Positions 12,301 to 25,685 of a stretch of 64,000 nt of DNA are shown one piece after another (within the stretch, counting starts at the first letter, position 1; every line of letters starts with the position of its first letter). A program made the position numbers and the translations under genes. Below the pieces are notes generated by a model. That model worked only from the letters and a program-made list of their open reading frames with translations, did no database searches and was not told where the DNA came from. The stretch is from Rhinopomastus cyanomelas (Eukaryota > Chordata > Aves > Bucerotiformes > Rhinopomastidae): positions 1 to 64,000 of the forward strand of contig VXBP01008680.1 of assembly GCA_013400115.1 (NCBI GenBank), given 5' to 3'.

Positions 12301-15300
12301 ATGCCTTGCTATATGGGCTATTTATTGTTACTTAGACAAATGGAGATGCAGCACATAAAGGCCACCTTGTCTAACTGCTTCTGCAGTTTTAGACTGCATG
12401 TAATATGTGTCAATCCACCTCAAGGGACACATTTCCTTGGAAAGAGGTCACTGCACCAAAAATTATTGTAAGACTACTCCCCCGCTAATTTAAAGAAAGT
12501 TAACAGCTTCAAGTGCCTAAACAGTTGTCATCCTGCTATGCAGTTTTGAGGTGTCAAACTGATAGCTGAGCAGAAAAAGAACTCCATGTAGTGGGCTGCC
12601 AGAATTGCTGACTGCTTCAATACAAGCAGGACAATTAATTTGGAGTACTTCAGTATTGGTCTAATTAGGATGCATTGACTACAGAACTAAAAGTGATAGT
12701 TGAGTAAGTGCAAGTGATTTACTTTGATGCACAAACTTAAGACAGACTGGCAATCAATAGAAGCCCTGGTCTGTACTTCAGAAGGGTCAGGTTTCCAAAT
12801 GTGAGAGCCAGGAGAAGTGGAAGCTGTAAGGAATCCACATGAACAAAAGACGTAAACAAAAGGATCCAGTGCAAAGGAGGAATGTTTCATTGCATTTCCC
12901 AAGCTACCCTCACAATTTAGTATATTAAAAAAACAGGATATTCCTCTAACCACATAATAGTTTGAAAAGTGAGATAAAAAGCTCTAGCGGTTTACTGTGT
13001 CTGCTCTATCTGGGCCTTTGAAAAACCAGCAGCAAGAAGTTCAAGGCAGGAAATACAAACTGAAAGTATCAGAAAAAGTGCAAAGCAACTGCAGTGCAAT
13101 GAAGAACTATTAAAAATGTTAAACTGCATCTGAAATAGAATAAGTATTGAATTGGACATTAAGTCTGTGGCGCATCACATAGGGGAAAAAAGTTTAATAC
13201 GTATTTCACCACTATGGGATTATTTTACAGTGACAACCATTTACTCCTCTGTCGTTAATTATGGTATAAAAATAATGGGAAAAATCAAACACTTTTAATC
13301 TTTAAATGCACCCCAAATTAGCAAAGCCATCCACAAAGCTTTTACAGTCTTAGCATCAAGTGAGAAAAATCTGGAGCAAAGCAGGAGTCCTGAAGAGTTA
13401 CAGCTGTGTCATTAATTTGAAAACAGAAATTGGACAACCTTTGGTAACACCACCAAGTAGTCAGATGAATTCTAATCCTACAGGAAAATAAAAGGAAAGA
13501 GACAAAGGACACCCACTAAACCCACAGAGCATTCCAGCAGATTTTGGATGCGCAATGAAAAGGGTTTTAGGGAAGATCTTAAAGCAAGGTCAAGCATCTT
13601 CCTTTAAGGAAGACTCTGAAGGCAAGAATAACCCACTTTATTCTGTACATTTCTCACTTCATTTGAGCTCCTGATTTAGGTCTACTCTTCTACTCAAGGC
13701 TGCTCCCATACTGGACAGATTAATAGCTAGCCAAGGGAGAAGAGCAAGTCACAAGTGTGACTTCAAGGACAAGCTCAGCAGACACCATGAGCCTTTCTGG
13801 CAGGTTCCAAGACATTTGTTCTGAAGTGCAAAAGTTTCTTTATGAGACACAAGAAAAAAAAAACAAAACACTATAACTGCCAGGGCAATGAAGCCTGTTG
13901 GAATGGTTGATGACATCAGAGGTGCTGTGGTCTGTCTGTCACAGGCTCCCATGGCCCACTTCTCCAGGTGCAATAAACAGGGGTTGTCTTAGGTGATACT
14001 TCTTTCTAAAATATAAACAGATGATACAGCGTATAGCTTCAAAAAAGTGAAGCATCAGTCTTAATTAACAACTACACTAAGTAACTTCATCTTGATGCTA
14101 ACCAAGAGGGTGCCCCAGCTTACCTCAAACTCAAACTTTCCCTGCCATTGTTACAGGGCACAATGCTGTAAGGTTTGGGGTTTTGTTTCTACAACCGGAT
14201 GCCTCTGACAGCTTCTAAGCATCATTTGCTTCTCTCAGCCCCACAGTACATCTGATATCCCACTCTCTAAAACAACTGCAGCTACACACCAGCACCTTAT
14301 GCAAACAGGAAACCTCAAGGCTAAATTAGTGGTAACAAACTTCTGCATAGCTCCAATAGAGCACAAAGGTAACCTTGTTTTAGTTCTTTCAAGCAGTGAA
14401 GAAGACTTTAAGAGACACACACACAAAAAAATGAGAATACAGATTACAATCACCCAGAAATACATCCTGTGTGCTAAAGAGTCAGTTGTACTCTGGCACT
14501 TCAGTGTTCAACAGAAGAGTAACCTCACTTTACAGACATTTACACAACAGGACAGCTGTAAAATAATTTCCCACTTTGTAAAACAATTTCCTATGCAATG
14601 TTTTCATGACTTCTACTGCAGAGTCTGCCCTGATGAAATAAGCAGCAACTACTTCAAGTGAGCTTGTAAAACATAAACTTGCCATTTAAGGAATAGCAAT
14701 AGCTTTAACCACAAAGTCTCCGTCTCCTTGAGACAGAGAGCCACCCACCCATGTTTTGTCTGCTGCCCAGGTTCCTAGCAGTGACCATCTCTGACAGCTG
14801 TAGGTGACGACTAGGACCTTTCTAGCTCTCCAAGCCGCACACCAGCATGAGGGTGAAGCATCAGTGTCTACCATGCAAGAGAAGCAGGGGTGCTCTCCAA
14901 GGCTAACATTGAGGACACATATGAACACACTGAGGACAATCCCCTCAAGTTTTTTCTCCTTTCTTGTAAGCCATGGTCACCTCATAGTCACAGCTGCCTA
15001 CTATTCAGATAAAAATGGTTTTGTAATATGAGGCATATGGCATGAGAGAAATCTGAGGTTGCAAAAAGCAGCCACAGTGATGTCACAACAGTAAGACTCT
15101 GGAAAATGCTAATAGATAAGAATCAGATTGCTAATGTTTACATGAGAAAGCAGCAGATCCTTCAGCTGCTCCCTCTCCAGTGGCAGAAAAAGAAAGCTGT
15201 CCTGGCTGCCACAAGGTAGGCTGCTGCAGCACTGAAAGGACACAAATCTGTGTCCTGGCCTTCTCTTCATTCTTGCAATACCACCCTAATTTTACGCAGT

Positions 15301-17992
15301 GTTCACTCCATTTCATGTTGTGACCTTTACACAAGCTAGCCTTCCTGATTCCAGATCTTTTAATTTCATTAGTAGTCCTACTGTGCCACAAAATGTACTG
15401 GTCTGAGGCAGCTGAAGATACAAATGCTTAATCAATGTGACAGTCTTGAAAACGAACACTTCTAAGCACTATCTCGCATATTTATGTGATAAGCACTCTG
15501 CTGTTTTTGGAAGCTACGTTTTAAAAAGTCTTTTGATCTATTACTTTAAAAGGATATTTCTACACCCCTTTTGGAACAGCATGGCTATTATAAAGTAAGC
15601 AGTGTTCATTTTTAGCTTCCGACAGATGATTTAAATTTACAATTCTATTTCAAAGGACAAAAAGCTGGTACCCTACAGGAACAAGCCGGTATTATAGCAA
15701 CAAATGCTTCAAGTTCTGCAGTACTAATTAGGAGTCTTACAACTTACCTGTGCTTTAAAGATAAATACTTACAGTAATATAAGTTACACAGAAAACACTA
15801 ATAGGTCTTGAGCTAAGCTGAAACCAAGTATGGTCAGCAACACACAGGAGGAAGAGATTACAGATCCCTGCTCAATAGTCATCGCATGTTTATGGAAAAA
15901 CTTAAGATATTAGCTAACAGATTAAAAAGAAGACAAACCCAAACATATTTCAGCTTGCTGAAGGTAGGGGATGACTGTGTGTTTTTAAGAAATTAGTATC
16001 TTTATTTCACTTAGAAAGCAGGACAAAGATTAACAGACAGCACTAGCAACCATCCAGAAACCAGGTAAACACTAAGAGGATTTTTGTAGTTGGATGATTT
16101 TATTAGTTGCTTCATCCAAACCAGATGGCATTTTTGGAAGAAGTTGTTTTCCCCATACATATGTTGAGGGCTATAAAACACTTGTTTTTGTGCCCCTTTA
16201 CTTAACAGAAAACACAAGGAGCATGAATTACTAAATTGTCATCACTGGTTTTAGTCTGCAGGAAGAGAGAAGAAACCCCAAACCAAAACTGCCTGAATAT
16301 AAAGCAACATTAACCACAGACAGGCAGCTTAACATCTTCCTACTCGCCCCTTCCTCCGGCCTTTAGCCCCTGTAAGCTCCTGCCATCTGCCCTTAACTTT
16401 TCTTTCCTGCATCTGTTGCTAAAGGATCTGTGAGGGCTCAGGCAGGTGCTGCCGAAGCTGCAACCACTGTGGATGACCCAGTCATTGGTGACTTTTTCCA
16501 CTAGCAAGGCTTCCTGCTTTCTTTTGAAGCCACTAAGAGTAATGGTTTTCCACACTCTAGGCGGCAAGAGTAAATCACAGACTGTGCAGAGAGGACATCT
16601 TCAAGATGCAGCTTTTTTAGACCATGTTCCCACAAGTGAACCCCAAATGCTGCCTCACATTTAGATAAATAAAGTGAGAGAATCAGAAGCAAGCATTGCT
16701 TCACCTTTTCTTCAATTCTTTTAAAAGCAGCTTCAGAAAAGTCCAACAGCTAATAAACAGCTCAACTATAGTAAAGGAAACTTTTGGGAAGACAGAATTC
16801 ATCTTGTCTCTAAAAGAGCAACAATGACTAATGGCCACAATCTCTACATTGCTTTATAGGTGTTTCTACTAAGTCAGAGACACAGATAAGCTTAATGTTT
16901 GTTGCTGTTCTGGACCTCTTTGGATCTCTCCAGATGTCTCCATTCTTCCTAGCAGACACTTAAGCTTTCCATGGAAATACGCGGAAACAACAAAAACATT
17001 TCACAAGACAGAGAAAGAATACGACATACATTAGGTGTCTGCACAAGACAACATTACAAATCATTTTGTACCTACACAGTCCCTTACACAAAAGGGTGCA
17101 GGAGTGAGCCAAGCACACAAAATGATAGGGGAAAAACCCTACTGAGAGGATATTTAGGTAATATTATCTATATGACAGACTCATGAAACGTGGTCTGCCA
17201 AAGAACAAATTCAGTGTACCGCTCTTCATGCACTTTCATCTTCACTATCAAAACCCATTCCTTCTTGACTTGAAATCAGAACAGCCAACCACTTATGATA
17301 CAGTGAACACGGTGAAATTTTATAAAGGAGACATCCTTGAATGTCTTTAAAGATTAGAAAAATATTTGCTTCCACTGCTGGTTCTTTTCCCCTAGCTCAA
17401 ACATTCAGTGGTTTGCAAGAATTATACTTCACTGGAAGTGTTGGTACATTTATGTGTGTATAAACAAAGAACAGTCCTCACGCATAAGAAGTTTAACCTT
17501 GATCTCACACAGAAGGACAAAGCTCAGAACTACTGTAGATAGCTATGTTTTACTGCTAATCCCTTGAAACACTCTTACCTACTTTTCAAGGGATTTCACT
17601 TTAAACTCTATAAAATGCTGAAAATAATATTGAACTGCTGACCTTCTGTTCCCCACTAGAAAAATCAAATATTCACTTTTTAACTAGAAAGCAGAAGATA
17701 TGTTTGTTCAGTTCAAAACTGCATTTATTCCTAATCAAAGCTGTTTAATGAAAAAAAAAAATCACGGTGTCCATTTCTAGACAATGTGCACTTTATAGTC
17801 TTAAGCATTTTATCAGCTTCTTTACAAAAAACCCAAACTGTTCCATTTACCTCATAACTGCAAGCAAATGCAAAAAATACACATATTACAACAAATTTTA
17901 ACTTTACAGCACACAGACCATTAAGTAATTTAAGAGCTCTGTTCAAACTCTGTTCCTCTGAATTCTCCAGTTTATTGTAATTCCAAATACTT

Positions 17993-18068
17993 AGAATCAT
18001 TAGGGATTGGAAGGGACCTTGAAAGATCATCTAGTGCCACAGCAGGATCACCTAGACAAAGTCATACA
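17993..18068 (-). mobile_element. CR1 3'-end fragment (short), minus orientation
   Basis: The + strand has AGAATCATTAGGGATTGGAA, then GGGACCTTGAAAGATCATCT, the reverse complement of a CR1 3' terminus, followed by a CAGGATCACCTAGACAAAGT block. A second CR1 3' end begins immediately to the right, so this is a separate, severely truncated copy abutting another. Confidence 0.75.
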
Positions 18069-18650
18069 GTCAGTTAAGGTTAGAAGGGACCACAGGATCA
18101 CCCAGTTCCAACTCCCCTGCCATGGGCAGGGACACCCCACCCTACATCAGGCTGGCCAGAGCCTCATCCAGCCCGGTCTTAAACACCTACAAGGATGGGG
18201 CCTCCACCACCTTCCCAGGCAACCCATTCCAGGCTCTCACCAATCTCACGGTGAAGAACTTCCTCCTCACATCCACTCTAAATCTACCCATCTCCAGCTT
18301 TGCTCCACTCCCCCTAGTCCTGTCACTACCTGACATCCTAAAAAGTCCCTCTCCAGCTTTTTTGTAGCCCCTTTCAGACACTGGAAGGCCACAATAAGGT
18401 CACCTCGGAGCCTCCTCTTCTCCAGACTGAACAGCCCCAACTCTCACAGTCTGGCCTCATAGGAGAGGTGCTCCAGCCCTCTGATCATCCTCCTGGCCCT
18501 CCTNGTGCCTCTGCCTATGTCACTGACAAAGATGTTGAACAAGGCCAGTCCCAGGACTGATCCCTGAGGGACTCTGCTTGTCACTGGCCTCCACTTGGAC
18601 ATGGATCCATCGACAACCACACTTTTGGATTTTGTGTGGACAGGTCACCT
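18069..18650 (-). mobile_element. CR1 LINE fragment with internal gap, minus orientation
   Basis: It starts with GGTTAGAAGGGACCACAGGA and continues with CCATGGGCAGGGACACCCCA, ATCCAGCCCGGTCTTAAACA and AACATCTCTGTC-type CR1 reverse-transcriptase sequence. At 18504 a single N separates TGGCCCTCCT from a part of the element (ACAAAGATGTTGAACAAGGC) that normally lies several hundred bases away, so an internal stretch is missing or unassembled. The low divergence compared with the other copies in the window suggests a younger insertion. Non-functional as assembled. Confidence 0.88.
18504..18504. other. Single-base N at a CR1 junction
   Basis: One unresolved base sits exactly where the CR1 consensus order breaks, so it probably marks a closed or mis-sized assembly gap and not a simple ambiguous base. 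Confidence 0.7.
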
Positions 18651-21600
18651 GGAGCAAAGTTTTTAATCCAATATTAAAAAACGCAGGTATCAATGAGCAA
18701 AAAGATACTCGTCAATTTAACTACCAAGGCAAAACGTTTCACAGATTTTTTACCTGAATTCAGGGTTACTGAATACCTATTTCACAGATCTGGGGAAACT
18801 TCTCAGGCAAAAAGCAACTTTCTAGAAGCAAGATCTTCGATTAGTACAGGTAAAAATAATCACCGGATGAAAGACATTATTGATTCTGTGCTTATGTATG
18901 TAACCACAGCGGAAGTCTGAACGATACAGGGCTAGATTTCATTAAAAAACAGCTAATGCCATTAAATGTATTCTTGTGTAAATTTCTGCATCTTCCTGTA
19001 AAAGACTGGACCTCAAGATAAGTTACTCGGAAAGCCTTCATTTTAATTTCCTGACAGGACATGTACCAAGAGAAAGCACAATATAAATGAAAAGACACTT
19101 GGATCTTGCATGAGATGTGAGTGAATGCTGCAGTTTCACACATCTTGTACTGGTCAGTCTTTGCTGTGCTGATGATACTCAACCAGAAAAGGATCAGCCT
19201 AGGCAAGGAAGGCCATCCCAGTCTCCCCTAACTTTATCTGTTTTCCTTCCATCTAACACTTCTCACAGACACAGTTCTCTTGCTGCTCCCAAAACACAAG
19301 TACAAAAAAAACCCACCCCTCACATTTTTCTAAACAAACAAAAAATACCTGACCTGTAACTCCTAAAAAGACGTTTTAAATTTCAAATCAAGACTGCACT
19401 TTTGGCCAGGAATGTTAGCAGCAGACATTTATTTTAATCGCATTACTTATTATGTACCTTCCTCCAGTTCACATGAGGCCCTCTGTCAAAAAGCAGTACT
19501 TCTAAGCACTCTACTGTATGATTACTGCAGAGAACTATGGTTAAACTCCTCAGTTGAATGGGAAAGACATTTACCAAAACCCTTCAATCAGGCATTCTCC
19601 AGCGAATACAGCATGCTGTAAGCACGTGAGGAAGATGCTCCTTGTTTTAAATTCTTACCTTGTAGTTCAGGTGTCAGTTGCTCTGAGAAGGTTTACACAG
19701 ACACCCTAAAAAGCTGTTCCACTGCTGTTACCCAACATAGTTTTCCACCACACCAGAACTGCTGCTCAAAAAGAAAACCTTCTGAAAGTAAACTTTTACA
19801 CTATAAAGACTAGAAATACCTGACTTTTTCCATAGAAACAGTTACCCAAACCCAGGAATATGCACTTAAAAGACTCCAAATTTATAGGAGGAAAATATAC
19901 ATTCAATAGAGACCAACTCTGTCTGGTAACACTGATCTCTCATTCTCCTTTATTCCTGTCTTCAGCTCCAGTGCTTGAATAAAATTGAATCTTTACAAAC
20001 TCCTCCTGCTGGTTTTACGTTCTGACAGAAATCAATCCACAGTTCACTTTTCTGAATAAAATCTCCCTACAATTAACAAATTAGTTCAAAATTAAACACT
20101 TGACTTTGGGTGCTACATCACATTCTCTTTGATCCAGAAATGTGATGTACACTAATGAGAGGTTCTACCCTCACACTCACAGATGCATCTTCTTCCTTAC
20201 TCCCACCAAATGACAGTTTCTTGTAGTATCTGAATGTTATTTGTAGTCAAAACTTAAGAGCAGCATGCCACAGCTCTGTTACAAGTAGTATTACAACAGA
20301 ACTAGACAGCTTATTCATTATCTAAATTAGGACTTACTAAGAGAAGCCAACAGCATTAACAAATCTGATGCAAAGTTACTGATCTCTCTGCCATCACCTT
20401 TTCTCTTAAAGAATACTCACCAGGAGCTCCTCACACAACTGGACATAGGCTCAGCATGCATATGGGATGCCCCTATTTTGGCTATATGATGGTGTGCTAC
20501 CAGATACATGGGAGATCTGTGGCTCACAGGTCAAGACTACCTGTAGTCTCAGTAACTTACTGTAGTCAGAAAATATGTTCTGGCAGCCACGCATCCAAAG
20601 AGTGCCTGAAGCAGCCAAGAACCCAAGCTTCCATTAGCCCTCTACAATTAAATTCAATTTCTAATGAGCACAACTGTCAAAATCTTGCTTATGAGCTAGT
20701 TTCAAAACAAGCTTTATAAATGTACACACACACACAAAAGGTTTGTAGTTCCAGTCAAAACATTTAAGCAAATCCAAGTATATCACACACTTTAGAGATA
20801 CACACTTTATCTTATCAAGCACCCTGACCATCATCATAAACCAGTACGTACTCTAGTAAATACAAAAGACCCTTCCAGATCCTACACAGTCCAGGGCTGG
20901 CAGAAAAGGCTATTAAATAATCTCCAAGGAGAATTAAGAGGTAAAACTAATGCTCTGACTGCCTGAATAACAAATTCATACATTAAAGAAAGGTCTAACA
21001 CTCATTTAACAGCATTTTTGGGGCTGGTATGTGATAAACTTGAGTATTAATGGTATGAGACAATCCAGCTTATCAGGGAATGTGCTAGGCAATGGACAAA
21101 GGATTTTAGGGCAAGATAGAGAATTCAGAATCAGCCTCTTGTGAAAACCTGGATCTCCCAACTGTCTGCTGCTTCAGAGAAAGGATCTCGCTGACACCAC
21201 CTGTCACAGCCTGCTTGCATGAGAGGTAGCTATTTAACTTGCATACAACACCACGTCTGTTGAAACGTCTGTAATTCACATAAAAAAAAATATTAGGCTA
21301 AAGGTACATTTTAAAGGTTAGTGGGATGAGGTGGAACAAGAAAAGACAAGGAAAAGCAACACTAAAAAGCAATGCAAGGACTCATTACTGAGGAAAAAAC
21401 ACAATGAGAGTAGCAATGACAGTAGCAGCAGACCTGCTGGAAGGATTATGCATACAGCTGCTGAATCTAAAAGCAGAAGTAGGGTCATTTAAAAGAAAGA
21501 AAAGAAAAAAGAGGGTGATGGAGCAGGTAGAAAATAAGCTGCACAGAGGCTCTATTATGGGGAAGAGCTAAGAGCAGCTGACACAGACAACAGTCTCCAA

Positions 21601-24600
21601 AATAAAGAGGAATAATATGAGAGCTGCAGGAGATCCCTGAAACAAAAGACAGCACAGAGGAAAGCGGGGGTTAAACCCAGGAGACTGCAAGGAGCCTGTG
21701 ATGTCTTCAATGAGATAATCAAATTTGAAATCAGGGAAAGAAAAACAGACTGTAAAGAATTGGTATCTGTATGCAGAGTATTCTATTCTTTGTGTTACTA
21801 CTGGCTTAAAAAATAAACCAGGCAAGCTCATTTTCTCAGTCCTCTCTGCTCAGTACAATTCAAGCTTTGTTACTACAGTGCAAATAGTAGTTGTAATCCA
21901 AGACTAATTAACAGAGCTATTAGAAACAGAATTCCATAGCAAACACCCCACGCTAACCTGTAAATACTCTCAGGCCTGTGCAATTCACCAATTTTCAGCA
22001 GTTCTCCAGACTGCCCCGGGATGCACACATAAAACCACTCACCACACGTGAAGCGAGATTAACTGTATGTATGAGCTCTTCCCCTTCGTTAAAAGGCAGC
22101 ATTTCATCAAGCCAAACTGTTGTTTACTATTGTCATACATCTGATGCAATACAGTGCTATACAGAACAATTTAAAGAGCACTACAGTTTTACCTGTACTT
22201 TTATGACCCATCAATCCTAATAGGAAAAATGAATTATTTAAGCTTCCTCAAAGTGTCAAGAGAAGAACAACTGCTTTCCATCCACCATCAAATGAAGGAA
22301 CAAGCTTTCAACTAATTTTACAAGTGACACCGGCCAATGTTGGCTGTGTGGCCACCTCTGACGGACCAGCTCAAGCGGACAGCTCTCAAGAGTCATGAAA
22401 GAGGCATCTACAGGATGAAGATCCCCCCCATGAAAGAGGGGATCTACAGGAGTCAATTAAAACTAGATGAGGACAACTGCTTCTTTATGGAGCAGTTTGC
22501 ACTTGGAGTAACTCTGACCTCCCCTGCTAATCCACTTCCTCCTTCAGGAGGATGTGGGATCGCTGACCCGCTCCTGTGTCGATACAGTCCTATCATCCTA
22601 CACAGTGCTGGCTCACAGACTGCTCCCCATCACCACATCCCAAAAGCCTGGACCTGATCTTCCCTAGTGCATGTCCCTATGCAAGCTTAATCTTAGCTTG
22701 CTAATATCTCTATAGCTTAACTCAGGTATATTAATGAGCAACATGCCAGGTATTTTTCAGCAGGCAAAGCTTTTTTTTGGGCCAGAAAAACCGACAGGCT
22801 GGTTGAGAATGCGGCCAAATCCTGTACTAGCTATCTACACACAAAACTAGCTCCAACAGGAAAAATGCAGTCGGCATTTTAATTTTTACTAAACGGAATT
22901 TTCATGTGTGGATGAGAGTTGTACGGTGTCCTCTGATAAAGAATCCACGTGGACTGCAGTCCATTTGTGAGCCCTAACAGGCACTGTTGATATTTACAAA
23001 CCTGCGTTGCACCTGAAGCTATTAAAGCTGGAAAAAAATGTGATTCTTAGTAACTGGTATCGATACTATTAGTAAATAAAAGCATGTCTGTACTCTCATG
23101 CAAACAACTATAATTACTATAAAGAGGAACAGAAAAAATTCAATTAAAAAAACCCTAAAGAAATATTAAAATTACATGTTTTAGGGAAGACCAACTCATT
23201 TGGGGTATAATACTTGTGGGTATGGGGTGCATCTAGGAGTGGGACAAGTGCTCTTTCCTACTGTCTACAATTACAGATTACAACATATTATGCCAGTATC
23301 ATAATGTAACAGGCAGTATTCTGTAAGTTAATTTTTTATATTAAATATTTATAAAAATATTTAAGTCATGCCAAAGTAGCATTCAGAGGCTTAACATCAA
23401 CACTTTAAGCAGCTTGGATAACTGACATTACAAGAGACTTTAAGGGAAAGGAATTCAGACATCCACTCAGTACATACTTTTCATTCTCTTACTGTCAGCA
23501 CAAAACTTCCCATAACCAACTCACATGAAACACTAAGAACAGGTATTGTTCTCCTTGGGTTTGCACTCCTCAAACAGAAACAACTACAATCATGCTGACC
23601 CACTGAAAAATACCAAGAAATATTCTGACACCTAGCAGGCAGTACCACCAAATTGAAAAGCCTGCGGTGCTTTTTCCTCTTTAAATGAAGAGGAGGATCA
23701 GTCTTTCAGAAGCTGTGAGCAGACCCCGAACCTCTCAGCTTGAGGAATGCATTTGCCTTACAGTTGTTCTAAGCACCTTTACAGACCAGACTTTCTACCA
23801 AATATTGCGGTACTGTAGCCATTGACATCTGACCACGTTTTGGTAAGTATGGCAAGTACTAAGACACTGATAATTTTGCATTGCACCTGTTTGCTGCTGA
23901 TCTCTATCTCCTTCCTGCACACGGAGCTGTGTCCTTTGTACCATACACTCCATAAAAAGTGCACAAAGTCTCAAAAATCTGTACTACTACAGAACAATTC
24001 TCCGGAAGGTTTTATCTCAAATACAAAGAACTGCTGAAGGCATACTGCAACCACTTTTCAAAATAATCTGTTGTGAAAATACCAGATGCAATTTGTTGTT
24101 TGACTCAAAGACTATAAGTGAATGAGGAACACGTACACATGTAACAGTATGATGTTAAATGCTGTTTGGATAGTTTAAAACTTAGAAACACTGCAAGAAA
24201 CTGAAACTGACAGAACATTAGACTTCATCTGTAACTTCGTGGTAATTTAATCACAGAAATGACCATTTTTATTTTTAAAAGGATACTTGCCAGAGGAAAA
24301 AAGGCAGCGCACAAACAACTGAAAAAGCCAGTTTCCCCAGCTAGATAAAACATGAACTGGCACATCTTGACAGCCTCATACTAATTACACCGTATTTCTG
24401 ACTCAGCAAGATCCTGTAAGGACATGTTATTGTCCACAGTTTGGAGATGCTGAGGAGCATTCTGTGTAATTTGTGACTACTTATTCTGCTGCCAATTGCA
24501 TTTCCTTTTTAAAGGGCAAAAGGTTTGCTATGTTTTGATTCAACAAAGAATTCCAAGCATAGGCTTCAGTGAACCTACACCTAGGCAATCATTTCCTTTC

Positions 24601-24667
24601 AGGAAAGACATTACAGTGCTCCATTTTTTGCAGAATTGCACTCCCCCTCCCTTTTCTTGTTTTAAAT
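18651..24667 (-). other. NCK2 intron 1, 6-kb segment; no gene seen
   Basis: AT-rich intron with a CA repeat (about 20724-20737) and, at about 22320-22650, a block of more balanced base composition with a small imperfect duplication (22394-22414 and 22429-22450). That block holds a 106-codon plus-strand frame (22337-22657) that I do not recognise and that lacks convincing splice sites. Nothing else stands out. Confidence 0.55.
22394..22450. repeat. Short imperfect direct duplication, 35-bp offset
   Basis: CATGAAAGAGGCATCTACAGG at 22394-22414 recurs as CATGAAAGAGGGGATCTACAGG (22 bases, one extra G) at 22429-22450. The copies are separated by GATGAAGATCCCCC. This is probably a local replication-slippage duplication. 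Confidence 0.7.
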
Positions 24668-25506
24668 GGCAGCAGTCTTCCAAGAAGGAGACTCCATGGC
24701 CCCTTCAAGCAGTCTATTACAGGATTCTGTGACTCACACTGTAAAGACGTTTTTCTAAATGAAATTTCTTGTGCTCCAGCTTGTGTCCACTGCTCCTTGT
24801 CCTGTCACTGTGCACAACTGAAAACAGTCTGGTACCATCTTCCCTACAGACACAATTCAAGTATCTACAAGTGTGGATCATGTCTCCTCTTATTCTTCTC
24901 CAGGCTAAACAGTCCCAGAGAGATGCTCCAGGGCCCCCAGTCATTCTCGCTGCCCTCCACTGGACTCTCTCCAGTAGTTCCCAGTCTCTTTTGAACTGGG
25001 GAGCCCACAACTGTACACAGTACTCCAGATGTGGCCTCACCAGGGCAGAATAGAGGGGGAGGATGACCTCTCTAGACCTACTGGCCACATACTTCTTAAT
25101 GCACCCCAGAATACTACTGGCCTTCTTGCAAAAATGGCACACAGTCAGCTTACGGTCAGTTTAGTGTCCACCACGACTCAAAGATCTTTATCTTCAAGGC
25201 TACTTTCTTAACAGACCAACATGTGATTGTTCCTCTCTAGGTGCAGGACCCTACACTTGCTACTGTCAAAGCTCACTAGGTTACTCTTTGCCCAACGCTC
25301 CAGTCTGTCCAGGACACGCTGGATGGTAGCACAGCCCTCTGGTCTGTCAGCTACTCCTCCCAGTTTTGTATCATCAGCAAGCTTGCCGAGGATATACTCC
25401 ATCCCCTTGTCCAGATCATTGATAGATGTGTTGAACAAGACAATACTGACCCCTGGGGAACACCACTGGTCACAGGTCTCCAACTTGACCATACACCACT
25501 GAATCT
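24668..25506 (-). mobile_element. CR1 LINE fragment with reverse-transcriptase remnants, minus orientation
   Basis: This is the longest CR1 piece in the window. On the minus strand, 25492-25208 encodes the palm motif region (LADDTKLGG, with the ADD codons at 25378-25370) followed by RLERWAKSNLVSFDSSKCRV. Then, after stops, 25142-24717 encodes the C-terminal region (PLYSALVRPHLEYCVQLWAP). Order and spacing fit CR1 ORF2. The residue before ADD is Leu where Phe is usual in CR1, and several stops break the frame, so it is dead. The 3' end is cut off near 24668, without the terminal repeat. Confidence 0.92.
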
Positions 25507-25685
25507 ACATCTCTTTCTGTTTGAAGCCATTATCCCTTGCCTCATCACTACAAGCCCCCGTAAGAAGTCTCACCCCAGTTTTCTTGCAGGCCCCCTTCAG
25601 ATACTGGAAGGCCACAATACGGTTTCCCCAGACTCTTCTTCAGGCTGGACCAGCCCCACTCTCTCAACCTATCTTCACAGGATAA
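25507..25685 (-). mobile_element. Second CR1 fragment (3' region), minus orientation
   Basis: The + strand CATTATCCCTTGCCTCATCA, then CCCCCTTCAGATACTGGAAG and CCCACTCTCTCAACCTATCT, is the reverse complement of a different part of CR1 (3' region). It does not follow on from the neighbouring piece in element order. Either two insertions abut or one element was rearranged. Confidence 0.8.

Larger units (their letters stand above)
6601..17992 (-). other. NCK2 intron 1, 11.4-kb segment; no gene seen
   Basis: AT-rich and poor in G on the + strand. It holds a short CA repeat (7245-7256), a GT-rich block (9235-9370, listed separately) and scattered homopolymers. Open frames are short and show no domain I recognise. 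No tRNA, snRNA or LTR structure was seen. Confidence 0.6.
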
